Source: an uncultured Gemmiger sp. | Lineage (GTDB): Bacteria > Bacillota > Clostridia > Oscillospirales > Ruminococcaceae | Reading direction: 5' to 3' | NCBI GenBank assembly: GCA_944388165.1 | Contig: CALXHS010000083.1 | Span: forward strand, 1-36,875 | DNA: 36,875 bases | Part shown: positions 21,008 to 31,543 of the stretch, piece by piece | Layout of the letters: every line of letters begins with the position of its first letter | Position numbering within the stretch: position 1 is the first letter of the stretch | Notes under the pieces: generated by a model | Seen by the model: the letters and a program-made list of their open reading frames with translations, nothing else | Told to the model about the DNA's origin: nothing | Database searches by the model: none | Program-made: the position numbers and the translations under genes

Positions 21008-23108
21008 GTATCTCACCTTCTTTGAATACAACACTTGTTCCGGGACGAATGACCACTTCCGGGTCTTCCCCTGCGTACACCGTCAGGGTGTTTTCTTCCT
21101 CCAGCCAACGGGGTTCCGTGCTGTTTGTCAGAACCGTCCGGGCTTGCATACTCTCCGGCAGGCTGCCGGCGGCGCAGAACAGATCCACATACACCGCAGA
21201 CGCCAGTTCCGGCTGCCCGGCGGCTGTGCCGATACGGTAATCCCCCAGCTGCACCACACAGGCGTTTCCGCCAGAGGAAGTGAAACAGTCCACGGTCATC
21301 CCGTTTTCCAGCGTCAGCGAAGAGGAAGCAGAAGATTGTTCTTCCAGCGCAACCACGGTATCTGCGCCGGAAAAATCCAGTTCTTTCGGGTCCTGGCGCA
21401 GGTCGATGAGGGCCAGACAGTCCGGGTCTCCGTTGTCCGCAAGGCAATCCCCCACGGCATTCAGATTAGCGGCCCCACCCCGGAAAAGGACCACAGCCTG
21501 TCCGTCCCGGATCAGCACGGTGCAGGCATTGCCGGAGGTGCCTGCCAACAGCACCCGCAGCACGCCTTGCTGCATGTGGGCACCAAGGTAAACCGCCGCC
21601 AACAGGCAGATTGCCGCTGCCGGTCCATACCAAAGCAGCCGGTGCCGCGCCCAGAACACAAGCGCCAGGAACACCAGCACACACCAGACCAGCAAGGTAT
21701 ATTCCCGGGGCAGATACAGCCGGGCCACCGGGAGATTGGCACACCAGCGCACCAGGGCATACATCCAGGAAAGCCAGAGGGACAAAAGCAGGCTGAACAT
21801 CCTGTAAAGGGGCACCAGCCAGGAAAAAGACGAAGCCAGCAGTACCAGAATGCCTAATATCAGGGCCGGGCGCAGCATCCAGACGGTGAGCAGGTTGGCG
21901 GGAATAGCCGCACCACCTGCCGAAAGTCCATGGGCCAGCAGTACCGGCAGAGTAGCCAGAGTCGCCAGGGCGGCGGTCTCCACCGTTTCCGCCAGGTTCA
22001 GCAGACGTTGCAGCAACCGCCGGCGGATGTTTCTTTGCTCCGCTTCGGCTTCCGGCAGCAGAATCTTTTTCTGCCAACGGCTGAGCGCTGCCCCCAGCTG
22101 CACCCCCAGCACCCCGCAGAAAGAAAGCTGAAAACCCATATCACAGGGCGCATAAGCGTTGGAAAAACTGATGAGCACCGCCGCCAGTCCCAGAGATGTG
22201 AGCAGGTCCGGCGGCTGCAGCAAAGCGTACCCGGCCAGAGTGATCAGTACCAGGATCCCCGCCCGCAGCACCGAGACGGACATGCCGGTAAAGACCATGT
22301 AGAACAAAATCAGGACCGCCTGCAATGCCAGATAGGGCCGAAAAAACCGGAAACGTCCGCCCCTCCGGGAAAGCAGCCCGCAGAGCAGCGACAGATGCAG
22401 CCCGGAAATGGCCAGCAGGTGGGAGACCCCGGCGGTGCGGAAATCTTCCTCCACCGTCTGAGACAGGCGGCTGGTATCCCCCAGCAGCACGGCAGCTTCG
22501 ATACCGCCCAATTCGTTGGGCAGCCACAGGCACAGGGCACGGGACAAGTCCTGCCGCAAACGGTACAGGGCATAAATTGGCGAAGCAGAGGGTTCGTGAG
22601 ATTCATAGTCGCCCAGGTATTCCGCTTCCAGATAAACGCCCTTGGCGTACCAGCTTTGGCGGTAACGGCGGGAGGTGATTTCCTGCAAGGCAAAAGCTGC
22701 GGTGAACTTGTCCCCCGGCTCCGCGTAGGGAAAAGCGCTGCAGCTGACCTTGATGCTGCAAGGCTCGCCGTTCAATTCCCTAATATGCAAGGTCCCCCGC
22801 AGACAGCCGTCCTGGTAGGAGGCTTCCGCATCGGTGGACACCTCTACTATGGCCGTCACATTTTGACCTGCCAGACTGGTCTGCGGCAGTACCGCCCATG
22901 TGTGATACCCCCAGAACCAGACACTGCCCGCGAGACTTCCCAACAACAGCGGCAAGGCGTATCCCCGTACAGCGGGGTGCAGGCAGGCCGCTCCCAGCAC
23001 CAGAACCACAAAAGCCGCCGTCGGCAGCACGGCCAACGGCGGCAGACACACTGCGGCCAGTTCTGCCATTGCAAAGGCAACACCAAAACCAGCCAGCCTG
23101 CGTGTCAT
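20994..23108 (-). CDS. comEC: ComEC/Rec2 family DNA-uptake channel with degenerate C-terminal domain
   Basis: A 704-residue polytopic membrane protein. The N-terminal part has membrane spans and an extracellular OB-like domain (about 80-170), then the Competence domain with GGIEAAVLLGDTSRL and GVSHLLAISGLHLSLL (about 202-240) and further spans to about 515. ComEC forms the channel that passes single-stranded DNA in natural transformation. The C-terminal region keeps the strand pattern of the metallo-beta-lactamase domain, but where HxHxDH is expected the sequence reads ALIDLRQDPKEL, with no metal-binding histidines. No good ribosome binding site precedes the ATG at 23108, which is 6 nt past the phosphoribosyltransferase stop; coupling is likely. 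Confidence 0.88.
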   Translation of the reverse strand: MTRRLAGFGVAFAMAELAAVCLPPLAVLPTAAFVVLVLGAACLHPAVRGYALPLLLGSLAGSVWFWGYHTWAVLPQTSLAGQNVTAIVEVSTDAEASYQDGCLRGTLHIRELNGEPCSIKVSCSAFPYAEPGDKFTAAFALQEITSRRYRQSWYAKGVYLEAEYLGDYESHEPSASPIYALYRLRQDLSRALCLWLPNELGGIEAAVLLGDTSRLSQTVEEDFRTAGVSHLLAISGLHLSLLCGLLSRRGGRFRFFRPYLALQAVLILFYMVFTGMSVSVLRAGILVLITLAGYALLQPPDLLTSLGLAAVLISFSNAYAPCDMGFQLSFCGVLGVQLGAALSRWQKKILLPEAEAEQRNIRRRLLQRLLNLAETVETAALATLATLPVLLAHGLSAGGAAIPANLLTVWMLRPALILGILVLLASSFSWLVPLYRMFSLLLSLWLSWMYALVRWCANLPVARLYLPREYTLLVWCVLVFLALVFWARHRLLWYGPAAAICLLAAVYLGAHMQQGVLRVLLAGTSGNACTVLIRDGQAVVLFRGGAANLNAVGDCLADNGDPDCLALIDLRQDPKELDFSGADTVVALEEQSSASSSLTLENGMTVDCFTSSGGNACVVQLGDYRIGTAAGQPELASAVYVDLFCAAGSLPESMQARTVLTNSTEPRWLEEENTLTVYAGEDPEVVIRPGTSVVFKEGEILAVQ

Positions 23109-23114
23109 GATCGA

Positions 23115-23654
23115 TCAATGAAAGAACAGAGGCAGAGGCGACAGGAAGGTAATGTCGGTACGCTTGGACGCATCCCCTTCCGCCAAAGCGGCACAGCAGC
23201 CCACAACGGTGCCGGTGCTCTTGGCTGCCAGAGTCTCCAGGGCATGCAGGCTGCCACCGGTGGAGATCACATCGTCCACGATGAGGATGCGCTTCCCGTT
23301 CATATAATCAATGTCCTTGCGGTCAATGACCAGCACCTGCTTACCGGCGGTGGTGATGGATTCATCCTCGATCACAACGGGGTCCTGCATATACAGCTTG
23401 GCACCCTTGCGCGCGGGAATCCAGCGCTTGCCGCTCTGGCGGGCCATCTCGTAAGCCAGAGGGATGCCCTTGGCTTCGGCGGTGAGGATCACATCAAATT
23501 CCGGGCACTTTTTCAGCAGTTCCGCCGCGCAGGCCACGGTCAGTTCCACATCGCCGAACATGATAAAGGCAGCAATGTCCATGTGATCATTGACCTTGCA
23601 GATAGGCAGTTCGCGGGTGAGCCCCGCCACATGCAGAGTATAGGTTTCAGCCAT
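23115..23654 (-). CDS. apt: adenine phosphoribosyltransferase-like protein
   Basis: A 179-residue type I phosphoribosyltransferase. The PRPP loop is ILIVDDVISTGGSL (about 126-139), and ILTAEAKGIPLAYEMAR matches the EARGF-like segment of adenine phosphoribosyltransferases. APRT salvages adenine to AMP. This clostridial subgroup begins with a strand segment LHVAGLTRELPICKV not found in E. coli Apt, so the base preference is less sure. The ATG at 23654 follows a GAGGAAG site; an upstream in-frame ATG at 23687 lacks one. It sits between the HIT gene and comEC. Confidence 0.82.
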   Translation of the reverse strand: MAETYTLHVAGLTRELPICKVNDHMDIAAFIMFGDVELTVACAAELLKKCPEFDVILTAEAKGIPLAYEMARQSGKRWIPARKGAKLYMQDPVVIEDESITTAGKQVLVIDRKDIDYMNGKRILIVDDVISTGGSLHALETLAAKSTGTVVGCCAALAEGDASKRTDITFLSPLPLFFH

Positions 23655-23706
23655 TTTTTCTTCCTCTTTTTCCAGTGAATCAGACATCAAATGCGGAGCC
23701 ATGCCA

Positions 23707-24051
23707 TCAGCCCGGAGGCCAGGCCAGACTGCGGCCAGCCAGCACATGGAAGTGCAGGTGCTTGACGCTCTGACCGCCGTCTTCCCCCACATTGGTCACG
23801 ACGCGGTAGCCCTTTTCATCCACGCCCAGGTCGCGGCACAGCTTGGCCGCCACCGCGAACACATGTCCCAGCAGGGCGGCGTCACTTTCCTGCAATGCCG
23901 CGGCGGAAGCAATGTGCTGTTTGGGGATGATGAGGAAATGCACCGGCGCCTGGGGGTCGATGTCATAAAATGCCAGCAAGGTGTCGTCCTCATACAGTTT
24001 GTTGGACGGGATCTCCCCCGCTGCGATCTTGCAGAACAGGCAATCAGCCAT
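23707..24051 (-). CDS. HIT-family (HINT-like) nucleotide hydrolase
   Basis: A 114-residue histidine-triad protein. The triad is HLHFHVLAGR (His98, His100, His102), preceded by an N-terminal CLFCKIAAGEIPS and ending in WPPG, the full HINT pattern. HINT proteins cleave AMP from amine or carboxyl groups of small molecules; the physiological substrate here is unknown. ATG 24051 follows AAAAAGGAGGAG; a further upstream in-frame codon has no such site. First gene of a probable HIT-apt-comEC-holA-Toprim operon. Confidence 0.93.
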   Translation of the reverse strand: MADCLFCKIAAGEIPSNKLYEDDTLLAFYDIDPQAPVHFLIIPKQHIASAAALQESDAALLGHVFAVAAKLCRDLGVDEKGYRVVTNVGEDGGQSVKHLHFHVLAGRSLAWPPG

Positions 24052-24095
24052 ACTTGTCTCCTCCTTTTTATGCAAAAGTCAAAGAGTATATGAAT

Positions 24096-24101
24096 AGTAT
24101 A
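24096..24101 (-). promoter_or_regulatory. candidate -10 box for the HIT-comEC operon
   Basis: TATACT on the minus strand, just past the alaS stop codon and about 45 nt before the HIT start. No convincing -35 lies 16-18 nt upstream. It adjoins a 12-nt perfect palindrome GCATAATTATGC (24102-24113) that overlaps the alaS stop. Confidence 0.3.
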
Positions 24102-24107
24102 GCATAA

Positions 24108-26771
24108 TTATGCGTTCTTTTCCAGTTCCTTCTTCACGATCTCCTGCACGGCGTTCAGCGCGTCGTCGATCTTGGAGGTATCACGGATACCGGCCATGGC
24201 GAAGTCGGGCTTGCCGCCGCCGTTGCCGCCCGCGATGGCAGCGATCTGCTTGACCAGCACGCCCGCCTTCAGGCCCTTGGCCTGGGCGTTCTTGCCCACG
24301 CCCACCGCCAGGGTGGTCTTTTCGCCCTGGGTGCCGATGAGAGCGCCCACAGCGTCGGGAGCCTTGTCACGCAGCTTATCCATCATGCTGCGCAGGGTGT
24401 CGGGGCCGGTGCCGTTCATGAACATGGTGACGATGCGCACGCCTTCCACCACAGCGGCGGATTCAAACATGCCATCGATCTGGCTGGCAGCCAGCTGGGC
24501 CTTGGCGATGTCCAGCTGCTTGGAGGTTTCCTTCAGCTCGGCACTCATGGCTTCGGCACGGGCGGGAACGTCCTTGATGTTGTTGGCCTTGAGGGCGGCA
24601 GCAGTGCGGGTCAGCTCGGAAGTGCGCTCATCCAGCAGGGACAGCACGCCATAGGCAGTGGTGGCTTCCACGCGGCGGATACCGGCGGCCACGCTGCTCT
24701 CGGACAGGATCTTGAAGCAGCCGATCTCGGCGGTGTTGTGCACATGGGTGCCGCCGCAGAACTCCACGCTCCAGTTGCCGGCGTCCACAACACGGACCAC
24801 GTCGCCGTACTTCTCGCCGAACAGGGCCATGGCACCCATCTTCTTGGCTTCCTCAATGGGCAGGTTGTTCACGTTCACCGGGATGGCGGCGAAGATCTTT
24901 TCGTTCACCTTGCGCTCCACTTCGGCCAGTTCCTCGGGGGTAACGGCACTGAAATGGGTGAAGTCGAAGCGGGTGATGTGGTCGTCCTGGTAGCTGCCGG
25001 CCTGGTGCACATGGTCGCCCAGCACTTCCCGCAGGGCCTTCTGCATCAGGTGGGTGGCGGTGTGGTTGCGGCAGATGGCCGCACGGCGGGCAGCGTCCAC
25101 GCTGGCGGTGACGGTATCGCCCACATGAATGGTGCCTTCCAGCAGGGTGCAGGTGTGGACAAAGTAGCCCTTGGGGGTCTTCTTCACGCCCTGGACCTTC
25201 AGCTTGGCGCTGTTGCAGCTCAGGTAGCCGGTATCGGCCACCTGGCCGCCCATCTCGGCATAGAAGGGAGTGCGGTCCAGAACCACCAGCACGCCTTCCC
25301 GGGCGTCGGCGCTGTCGGAGGCCACGGCCTCGCAGATTTCCTCGCCGTCGGACAGAGCCACCACAGCAGCGGTCTCGGCGAGGGTGTCATAGCCGTCAAA
25401 GACGGTGGGTTCGGCAGTCAGTTCACCGAACAGGTCGGAAGCCCAGCCGGAGATATCCTTGGCCAGACGCTCGGCACGGGCGCGTTCCCGCTGCTTGGTC
25501 ATCTCCACATGGAAGGCAGCCTCGTCCACCAGCACACCGGCTTCGGCGGCGATCTCCTTGGTCAGGTCCAGGGGGAAGCCGAAGGTATCGTTCAGCTTGA
25601 ACACGTCACCACCGGACAGCACCTTGTCCTTCACGTCCTTCAGGCCGGCGATCATGCCGTTGAGGATGTTCAGGCCGGCATCGATGGTGCGGGAGAAGCG
25701 CTCCTCCTCAGTGCCGATGACCTTCTTGATATACTCCTCATGCTCGCGCAGCTCGGGGTAACCGGCTTCGCTGGAGGTGATGACGGTCTCCACCAGGTCG
25801 GTGAGGAAGGGGCCCTGGATGCCCAGCATGCGGCCATGACGGGCGGCACGGCGCAGCAGGCGACGGAACACGTAGCCGCGGCCTTCGTTGGAAGGCAGGA
25901 TGCCGTCGGAGGCCATGAAGGTGGTGGAACGGATATGGTCGGTGATAACGCGGATGGAGATATCATCCTTTTCGTTCTCGCCGTACTTCTTGCCGGACAG
26001 GCGCTCCACATGGTGCAGAACGGAAGCCACGGTGTCCACCTCGAACAGGTTGCCCACGTTCTGCATCACGCAGGCCAGACGCTCCAGACCCATGCCGGTG
26101 TCGATGTTGGGACGGGGCAGGCGCTCATAGTGGCCCTTGCCGTCGGAATCGAACTGGCTGAACACCAGGTTCCAGATCTCCATGTAGCGGTCGCAGTCGC
26201 AGCCGACCTTGCAGTCCGGTTTGCCGCAGCCGTATTCGATGCCGCGGTCATAGTAGATCTCGGAGCAGGGGCCGCAGGGACCGGAGCCATGCTCCCAGAA
26301 GTTGTCTTCCTTGCCGAAGCGGACCATGTGGTCTTCGGGGATGCCCACCTTCTTGGTCCAGATGTCATAGGCTTCATCATCGTCCAGATAGACGGAGATG
26401 TACAGCTTTTCGGCAGGGATTTCCAGCTCGCCGGTGAGGAACTCCCAAGCCCAGGGAATGACCTCTTCCTTGAAATAATCCTGGAAGCTGAAGTTGCCCA
26501 GCATTTCAAAGAAAGTGCCGTGGCGGGCGGTGATGCCCACGCGCTCGATATCCGGGGTACGGATGCACTTCTGGCAGGTGGTCACGCGGTGGCGCGGGGG
26601 TTCTTCCTGACCCAGGAACCACTTCTTCATGGGGGCCATGCCGCTGTTGATCAGCAGCAGGCTGGGGTCATCTTTGGGAACCAGCGGAAAGCTGCCCAGG
26701 CGCAGGTGGCCTTTGGTTTCAAAATAATGCAGGTACTTTTCGCGCAGTTCATTCAATCCGGTCCATTGCAT
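24108..26771 (-). CDS. alaS: alanine--tRNA ligase
   Basis: An 887-residue class II synthetase of normal length. The N-terminal catalytic domain opens with GSFPLVPKDDPSLLLINSGMAP; the editing domain has HTATHLMQKAL (His pair near residue 567) and CGGTHVHNT (about 669), which bind zinc and clear mischarged Ser or Gly; the C-terminal C-Ala part ends in KKELEKNA and contains GGNGGGKPDFAMAG. It charges tRNA-Ala. The ATG at 26771 is the natural start of the family (MQWTGLNELR); a TTG three codons upstream is less likely. A T-box leader precedes it. Confidence 0.98.
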   Translation of the reverse strand: MQWTGLNELREKYLHYFETKGHLRLGSFPLVPKDDPSLLLINSGMAPMKKWFLGQEEPPRHRVTTCQKCIRTPDIERVGITARHGTFFEMLGNFSFQDYFKEEVIPWAWEFLTGELEIPAEKLYISVYLDDDEAYDIWTKKVGIPEDHMVRFGKEDNFWEHGSGPCGPCSEIYYDRGIEYGCGKPDCKVGCDCDRYMEIWNLVFSQFDSDGKGHYERLPRPNIDTGMGLERLACVMQNVGNLFEVDTVASVLHHVERLSGKKYGENEKDDISIRVITDHIRSTTFMASDGILPSNEGRGYVFRRLLRRAARHGRMLGIQGPFLTDLVETVITSSEAGYPELREHEEYIKKVIGTEEERFSRTIDAGLNILNGMIAGLKDVKDKVLSGGDVFKLNDTFGFPLDLTKEIAAEAGVLVDEAAFHVEMTKQRERARAERLAKDISGWASDLFGELTAEPTVFDGYDTLAETAAVVALSDGEEICEAVASDSADAREGVLVVLDRTPFYAEMGGQVADTGYLSCNSAKLKVQGVKKTPKGYFVHTCTLLEGTIHVGDTVTASVDAARRAAICRNHTATHLMQKALREVLGDHVHQAGSYQDDHITRFDFTHFSAVTPEELAEVERKVNEKIFAAIPVNVNNLPIEEAKKMGAMALFGEKYGDVVRVVDAGNWSVEFCGGTHVHNTAEIGCFKILSESSVAAGIRRVEATTAYGVLSLLDERTSELTRTAAALKANNIKDVPARAEAMSAELKETSKQLDIAKAQLAASQIDGMFESAAVVEGVRIVTMFMNGTGPDTLRSMMDKLRDKAPDAVGALIGTQGEKTTLAVGVGKNAQAKGLKAGVLVKQIAAIAGGNGGGKPDFAMAGIRDTSKIDDALNAVQEIVKKELEKNA

Positions 26772-26836
26772 TGTTCTCAATCTCCCATTTTGCTATTGAT
26801 GTGTACGGCTGTGCGGGCTGTGCCGTAAAAACAAAA

Positions 26837-27068
26837 CAGCCCCCGTCCCGCCAAGGGACGAAGGCTGACTATGCTTCCGTGGTACCACCCAAGTTGCAGG
26901 GAACTTCCCTGCCGCTTTGCTTTGCGTTAACGCCGCAAATACGCCCGGTTTTTCCGGGGGCTCCGGGGTGGCGCTGCCACAGGCACGGCAGAAACCTTTC
27001 AGCTGCTGGTTTCCTCTCTTATGTCCGGTCGCTGTGACATTGGCCCTTTCTCAGCCGTTGTCATATCC
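26837..27068 (-). ncRNA. T-box riboswitch (alanine) in the alaS leader
   Basis: On the minus strand the leader contains the conserved T-box core TTGGGTGGTACCACGG (around 26892-26877). Its TGGT should pair with the ACCA end of uncharged tRNA, and the T opposite the discriminator fits A73 of tRNA-Ala. Upstream is a perfect hairpin GCAGGGAA-G-TTCCCTGC (Stem III-like) and, nearer the promoter, an AGAGAG stretch followed by a GAAACC/GGTTTC stem typical of the Stem I tip. Downstream, a terminator (26837-26867: CAGCC..CGTCCC / GGGACG..GGCTG) is followed by TTTTGTTTTT. Uncharged tRNA-Ala would favour read-through. The specifier codon could not be placed with certainty; a GCC near the end of Stem I is a candidate. 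This fills most of the 328-nt gap between alaS and the PBP gene. Confidence 0.92.
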
Positions 27069-27074
27069 TCTGAT

Positions 27075-27103
27075 AGTATACGACGCACTTTGCCGGTTGT
27101 CAA
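27075..27103 (-). promoter_or_regulatory. promoter of the alaS T-box transcript
   Basis: Minus strand TTGACA (27103-27098) and TATACT (27080-27075) with a 17-nt spacer. The -35 box contains the stop codon (TGA) of the upstream penicillin-binding protein gene, so the two transcription units abut. Confidence 0.92.
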
Positions 27104-28749
27104 CCGTCATTCGCGCTTTTTTGCGCCGTTTCCGGGGTAGTGGGGCCTTTCAGCACCGTGATGGCATCCACCACCCGGGCAAATAGGGCGGCACTGGAGG
27201 TTTCGGGTTCCAGGGTGGTGTCCTGCAGCACGGTGATGGTATACCGGGGGTCATCCGCAGGCCAGAAACCGGAGAACCAGTAGTTGAGAAGCTCTTCCCC
27301 GTTTTCATCAAACTGTCCGGTCTGGGCGGTACCGGTCTTGCCCCCCGCCTGCCCCGTGTCGGGGGCCGCCTGGCGGCCGATGCCTTCTTCCACCACGCTG
27401 ATGAGCATGCTGCGCAGGATGTTTGCCGTGTCACTGTCGCACACCCGGACATCTTCCGCCGTTTCCACCGGCTGCACCAGCTCCATGGTATCGGCATCCA
27501 CCACGCCCTGCACAAAGCGCGGTGCTTTCCATATACCGCCGTTGGCCACAGCGTTCATCATGGCGGTGATTTGCAGCGGGGTCACGGTCAGTGCCCCCTG
27601 CCCGAAGGAAAACATGGCCAGCTGTCCGCCGTTGGTATCCGCCACCGACTGGGCCGGCGGCAGGTTTCCCTCGGCACTTTTCAGCCCCGGCGCCACCGCC
27701 GAAGCCTGGCCGAAGCCGAACTTCCGGGCAGCTTGCAAAATCCGTTCCCCGCCCAGCAGCTGCCCCAGCTTGATGAAATAGCAGTTGCAGCTTTGTTCCA
27801 GCGCCCCGCGCAGGTTCACCACCCCGTGGGCGCGGCCCTCGGCCCAACGGAACACCTGGTCCCCCACCTCCACGCTGCCGGTGCAATCATGGGTAAACCA
27901 GCTGTATCCCGCTTCATAAGCCGCTTCCGCCAGCACCACCTTGAACACCGACCCGGCACTGAAAGCCGACAGCGGGCGGTTGATGAGAGAGGTATCATCC
28001 GCTTCGATGCTTTTCACCAGATCATCAGGGTCAAACTCCGGCATACTCACGCTGGCCAGAATGTTCCCGGTAGCGGTGTCTATCACCAGGATGCACCCTT
28101 TATCTATGGCCTGGGCTGCGATCCCCTCGCAGGCTCTTTGAAGGTCGGCGTCCAGGGTCAGCTGCACCCCCTGGTTGGTGCCGTCCGCGGCCTGCAGCTC
28201 CGGGTTGGTTCCGGTCATCAGGGACCCCTGGGCCGTGGTGATACAGCTGACGGTGCGCAAATCCCCCGACTGGCTGAGGACATCCTCATAAGCCCGTTCC
28301 AGCCCGGAAACGCCCACGCCTTCCCCATTGAGATACCCGATCAGGTGCCGTGCAATAGGGTTGGTCAGATACCGTTCACTGCCGGTATAGGTATAGACCC
28401 TGTTGGCGGTGAGATCGGTATTGACCTCCACCAGAAAGGGCGACATACTGTTGCGTTTTTCGTACAGTTCGGACTGTTCCTCAAAATTCACGTAAGGAAA
28501 GAGGGTTGCGTAGCTGGAATCCCCGGGAATACACAAAGCGTACCACCGGGGTTCGGTGCCCGTGAGAGGCAGTCCGCTACGGTCGTAGAAGTTTCCCCGG
28601 CTGCGGGGCAGTTCGGTTTCGGACAGGCTCTGTCCGCCCGCACTGGCGGCATAGGCGGTGTCGGTGCCGATCCAGTAGACCCGGCACAGAATGGCCGCGC
28701 AAAGCACCGCCAGTACGCTGCACATGGAATACAAACGGCGCAGGCTCAT
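27100..28749 (-). CDS. penicillin-binding transpeptidase (class B PBP)
   Basis: A 549-residue protein with one N-terminal membrane span (about 7-28), a dimerisation-type domain beginning near PRSRGNFYDRSGLPL, and a transpeptidase domain. Active-site motifs are SVFK (Ser267, in AGSVFK), SCN (320-322) and KTG (471-473, in GGKTGTAQTG). It cross-links peptidoglycan stem peptides and is a beta-lactam target. It lacks the PASTA tail of SpoVD/PBP2x-type proteins and is somewhat short for PBP2. Whether it works in elongation, division or sporulation cannot be told. AAGGAAAGGGG lies ahead of the ATG at 28749. A TATACT lies about 28 nt upstream of the start without a clear -35. Confidence 0.9.
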   Translation of the reverse strand: MSLRRLYSMCSVLAVLCAAILCRVYWIGTDTAYAASAGGQSLSETELPRSRGNFYDRSGLPLTGTEPRWYALCIPGDSSYATLFPYVNFEEQSELYEKRNSMSPFLVEVNTDLTANRVYTYTGSERYLTNPIARHLIGYLNGEGVGVSGLERAYEDVLSQSGDLRTVSCITTAQGSLMTGTNPELQAADGTNQGVQLTLDADLQRACEGIAAQAIDKGCILVIDTATGNILASVSMPEFDPDDLVKSIEADDTSLINRPLSAFSAGSVFKVVLAEAAYEAGYSWFTHDCTGSVEVGDQVFRWAEGRAHGVVNLRGALEQSCNCYFIKLGQLLGGERILQAARKFGFGQASAVAPGLKSAEGNLPPAQSVADTNGGQLAMFSFGQGALTVTPLQITAMMNAVANGGIWKAPRFVQGVVDADTMELVQPVETAEDVRVCDSDTANILRSMLISVVEEGIGRQAAPDTGQAGGKTGTAQTGQFDENGEELLNYWFSGFWPADDPRYTITVLQDTTLEPETSSAALFARVVDAITVLKGPTTPETAQKSANDG

Positions 28750-28842
28750 CCCGGCATTCCCCTTTCCTTTTTCTTTTCTGAAAGAGTATACCCCAGGCGG
28801 GCGGCGGGCTATACCAAAGACCGTTTTCTAGACAAAGAAAAT

Positions 28843-28866
28843 CCCGCCGGAGATGTTCCCGGCGGG
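28843..28866 (-). terminator. intrinsic terminator after vanZ-like gene
   Basis: Stem CCCGCCGG / CCGGCGGG with an 8-nt loop, followed on the minus strand by ATTTTCTTTGT. It begins 7 nt past the VanZ stop and separates that gene from the PBP gene. Confidence 0.8.
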
Positions 28867-28872
28867 CAAGGG

Positions 28873-29352
28873 TCAGTTTTTGGTTTTGGCGGGTGATTGA
28901 TTTTTTCGGCGGCGCAGCAGCCAGACCACCAGCCCCGCCAGCAGGATACCGGGCAAAATTCCCAAGGCATCCACCACCACATCGGTGGCAAGCATGGCGC
29001 GGCCGGGCACAAAGTACTGGTGCAGTTCATCGGAAGCAGCAAAGACAACGCACACCAATGCCGCCCAAGCCCCGCACCGGGGCACGGTTTTGCTCCAGCG
29101 CCAGCACAGCGCCGTGACCATGGTACTGGCCCCCAGCACAGCATAGATATACACATGAGCCCATTTGCGCACATTAGCCTGCACATTGGCGCTGAACCAT
29201 TCGGGGATGAACACATCCGCCGTGCCGCTTTGCTGCATCTGGTCCAGCACCTGTTCGCTCAGGGCCCCGGAACGTTCCCCGGGCTGGGCGGAGAGGAGAA
29301 AGATCAGTGCCATGATGCCCAGGGTGACGGCCAAAGAAATCCACTTTTTCAT
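28873..29352 (-). CDS. VanZ-family membrane protein
   Basis: A 159-residue protein with four membrane spans. The VanZ pattern is complete: SAQPGERSG after the first span, RKWAHVYIYAVLG in the second, and SDELHQYFVPGRAMLATDVVVDALG near the third. VanZ from the vanA cluster gives low-level teicoplanin resistance; most chromosomal VanZ proteins have no known role. No van genes are nearby, so acquired resistance is not implied. The ATG at 29352 is 15 nt from the nearest AAAGGAG, longer than usual. It has its own promoter and terminator. Confidence 0.9.
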   Translation of the reverse strand: MKKWISLAVTLGIMALIFLLSAQPGERSGALSEQVLDQMQQSGTADVFIPEWFSANVQANVRKWAHVYIYAVLGASTMVTALCWRWSKTVPRCGAWAALVCVVFAASDELHQYFVPGRAMLATDVVVDALGILPGILLAGLVVWLLRRRKNQSPAKTKN

Positions 29353-29388
29353 TGTACTGCTGTGACGCTCCTTTGTTTTCTGCTTTTC

Positions 29389-29417
29389 AGCATAACAGGT
29401 TTGGCCGTTCTGTGCAA
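29389..29417 (-). promoter_or_regulatory. promoter of the vanZ-like gene
   Basis: Minus strand TTGCAC (29417-29412) and TATGCT (29394-29389) with a 17-nt spacer, 36 nt before the start codon. It begins just past the groEL terminator. Confidence 0.65.
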
Positions 29418-29427
29418 GAACAAACAG

Positions 29428-29464
29428 AAGCCCTGCCGGGGGCTTGCGGGACCCGGCAGGGCTT
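29428..29464 (-). terminator. intrinsic terminator of groESL
   Basis: Stem AAGCCCTGCCGGG / CCCGGCAGGGCTT, 13 bp perfect, 11-nt loop; the minus-strand tail is CTGTTTGTTCTT, only moderately T-rich. The arms are identical to those of the terminator at 15404-15447. Confidence 0.85.
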
Positions 29465-29501
29465 TGTTGTTTATGGGTTTGCCAAGGACATCAGGCAGGC
29501 A

Positions 29502-31154
<1,653 letters not shown>

Positions 31155-31179
31155 TTATCTGAAAGAACTGAAAGCGTGA

Positions 31180-31500
<321 letters not shown>

Positions 31501-31512
31501 TTAAACTTTGTT

Positions 31513-31539
31513 TTAGCACTCATTTCTCTTGAGTGCTAA
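31513..31539 (-). promoter_or_regulatory. CIRCE operator (HrcA binding site)
   Basis: A perfect TTAGCACTC-N9-GAGTGCTAA inverted repeat, about 50 nt before the groES start and directly past the -10 box. HrcA represses class I heat-shock genes at this element. hrcA itself is not in the window. Confidence 0.98.
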
Positions 31540-31543
31540 ATAC

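Noticed and set aside
24738-26828. A 696-codon open frame on the plus strand across alaS
   Set aside because: Antisense to alaS and to part of its leader; the apparent protein is a repetitive His/Gly/Val-rich shadow without a ribosome binding site.
28873-29352. VanZ homologue as evidence of glycopeptide resistance
   Set aside because: No vanH, vanA, vanX or regulatory genes are near; chromosomal VanZ proteins are common and mostly of unknown role.
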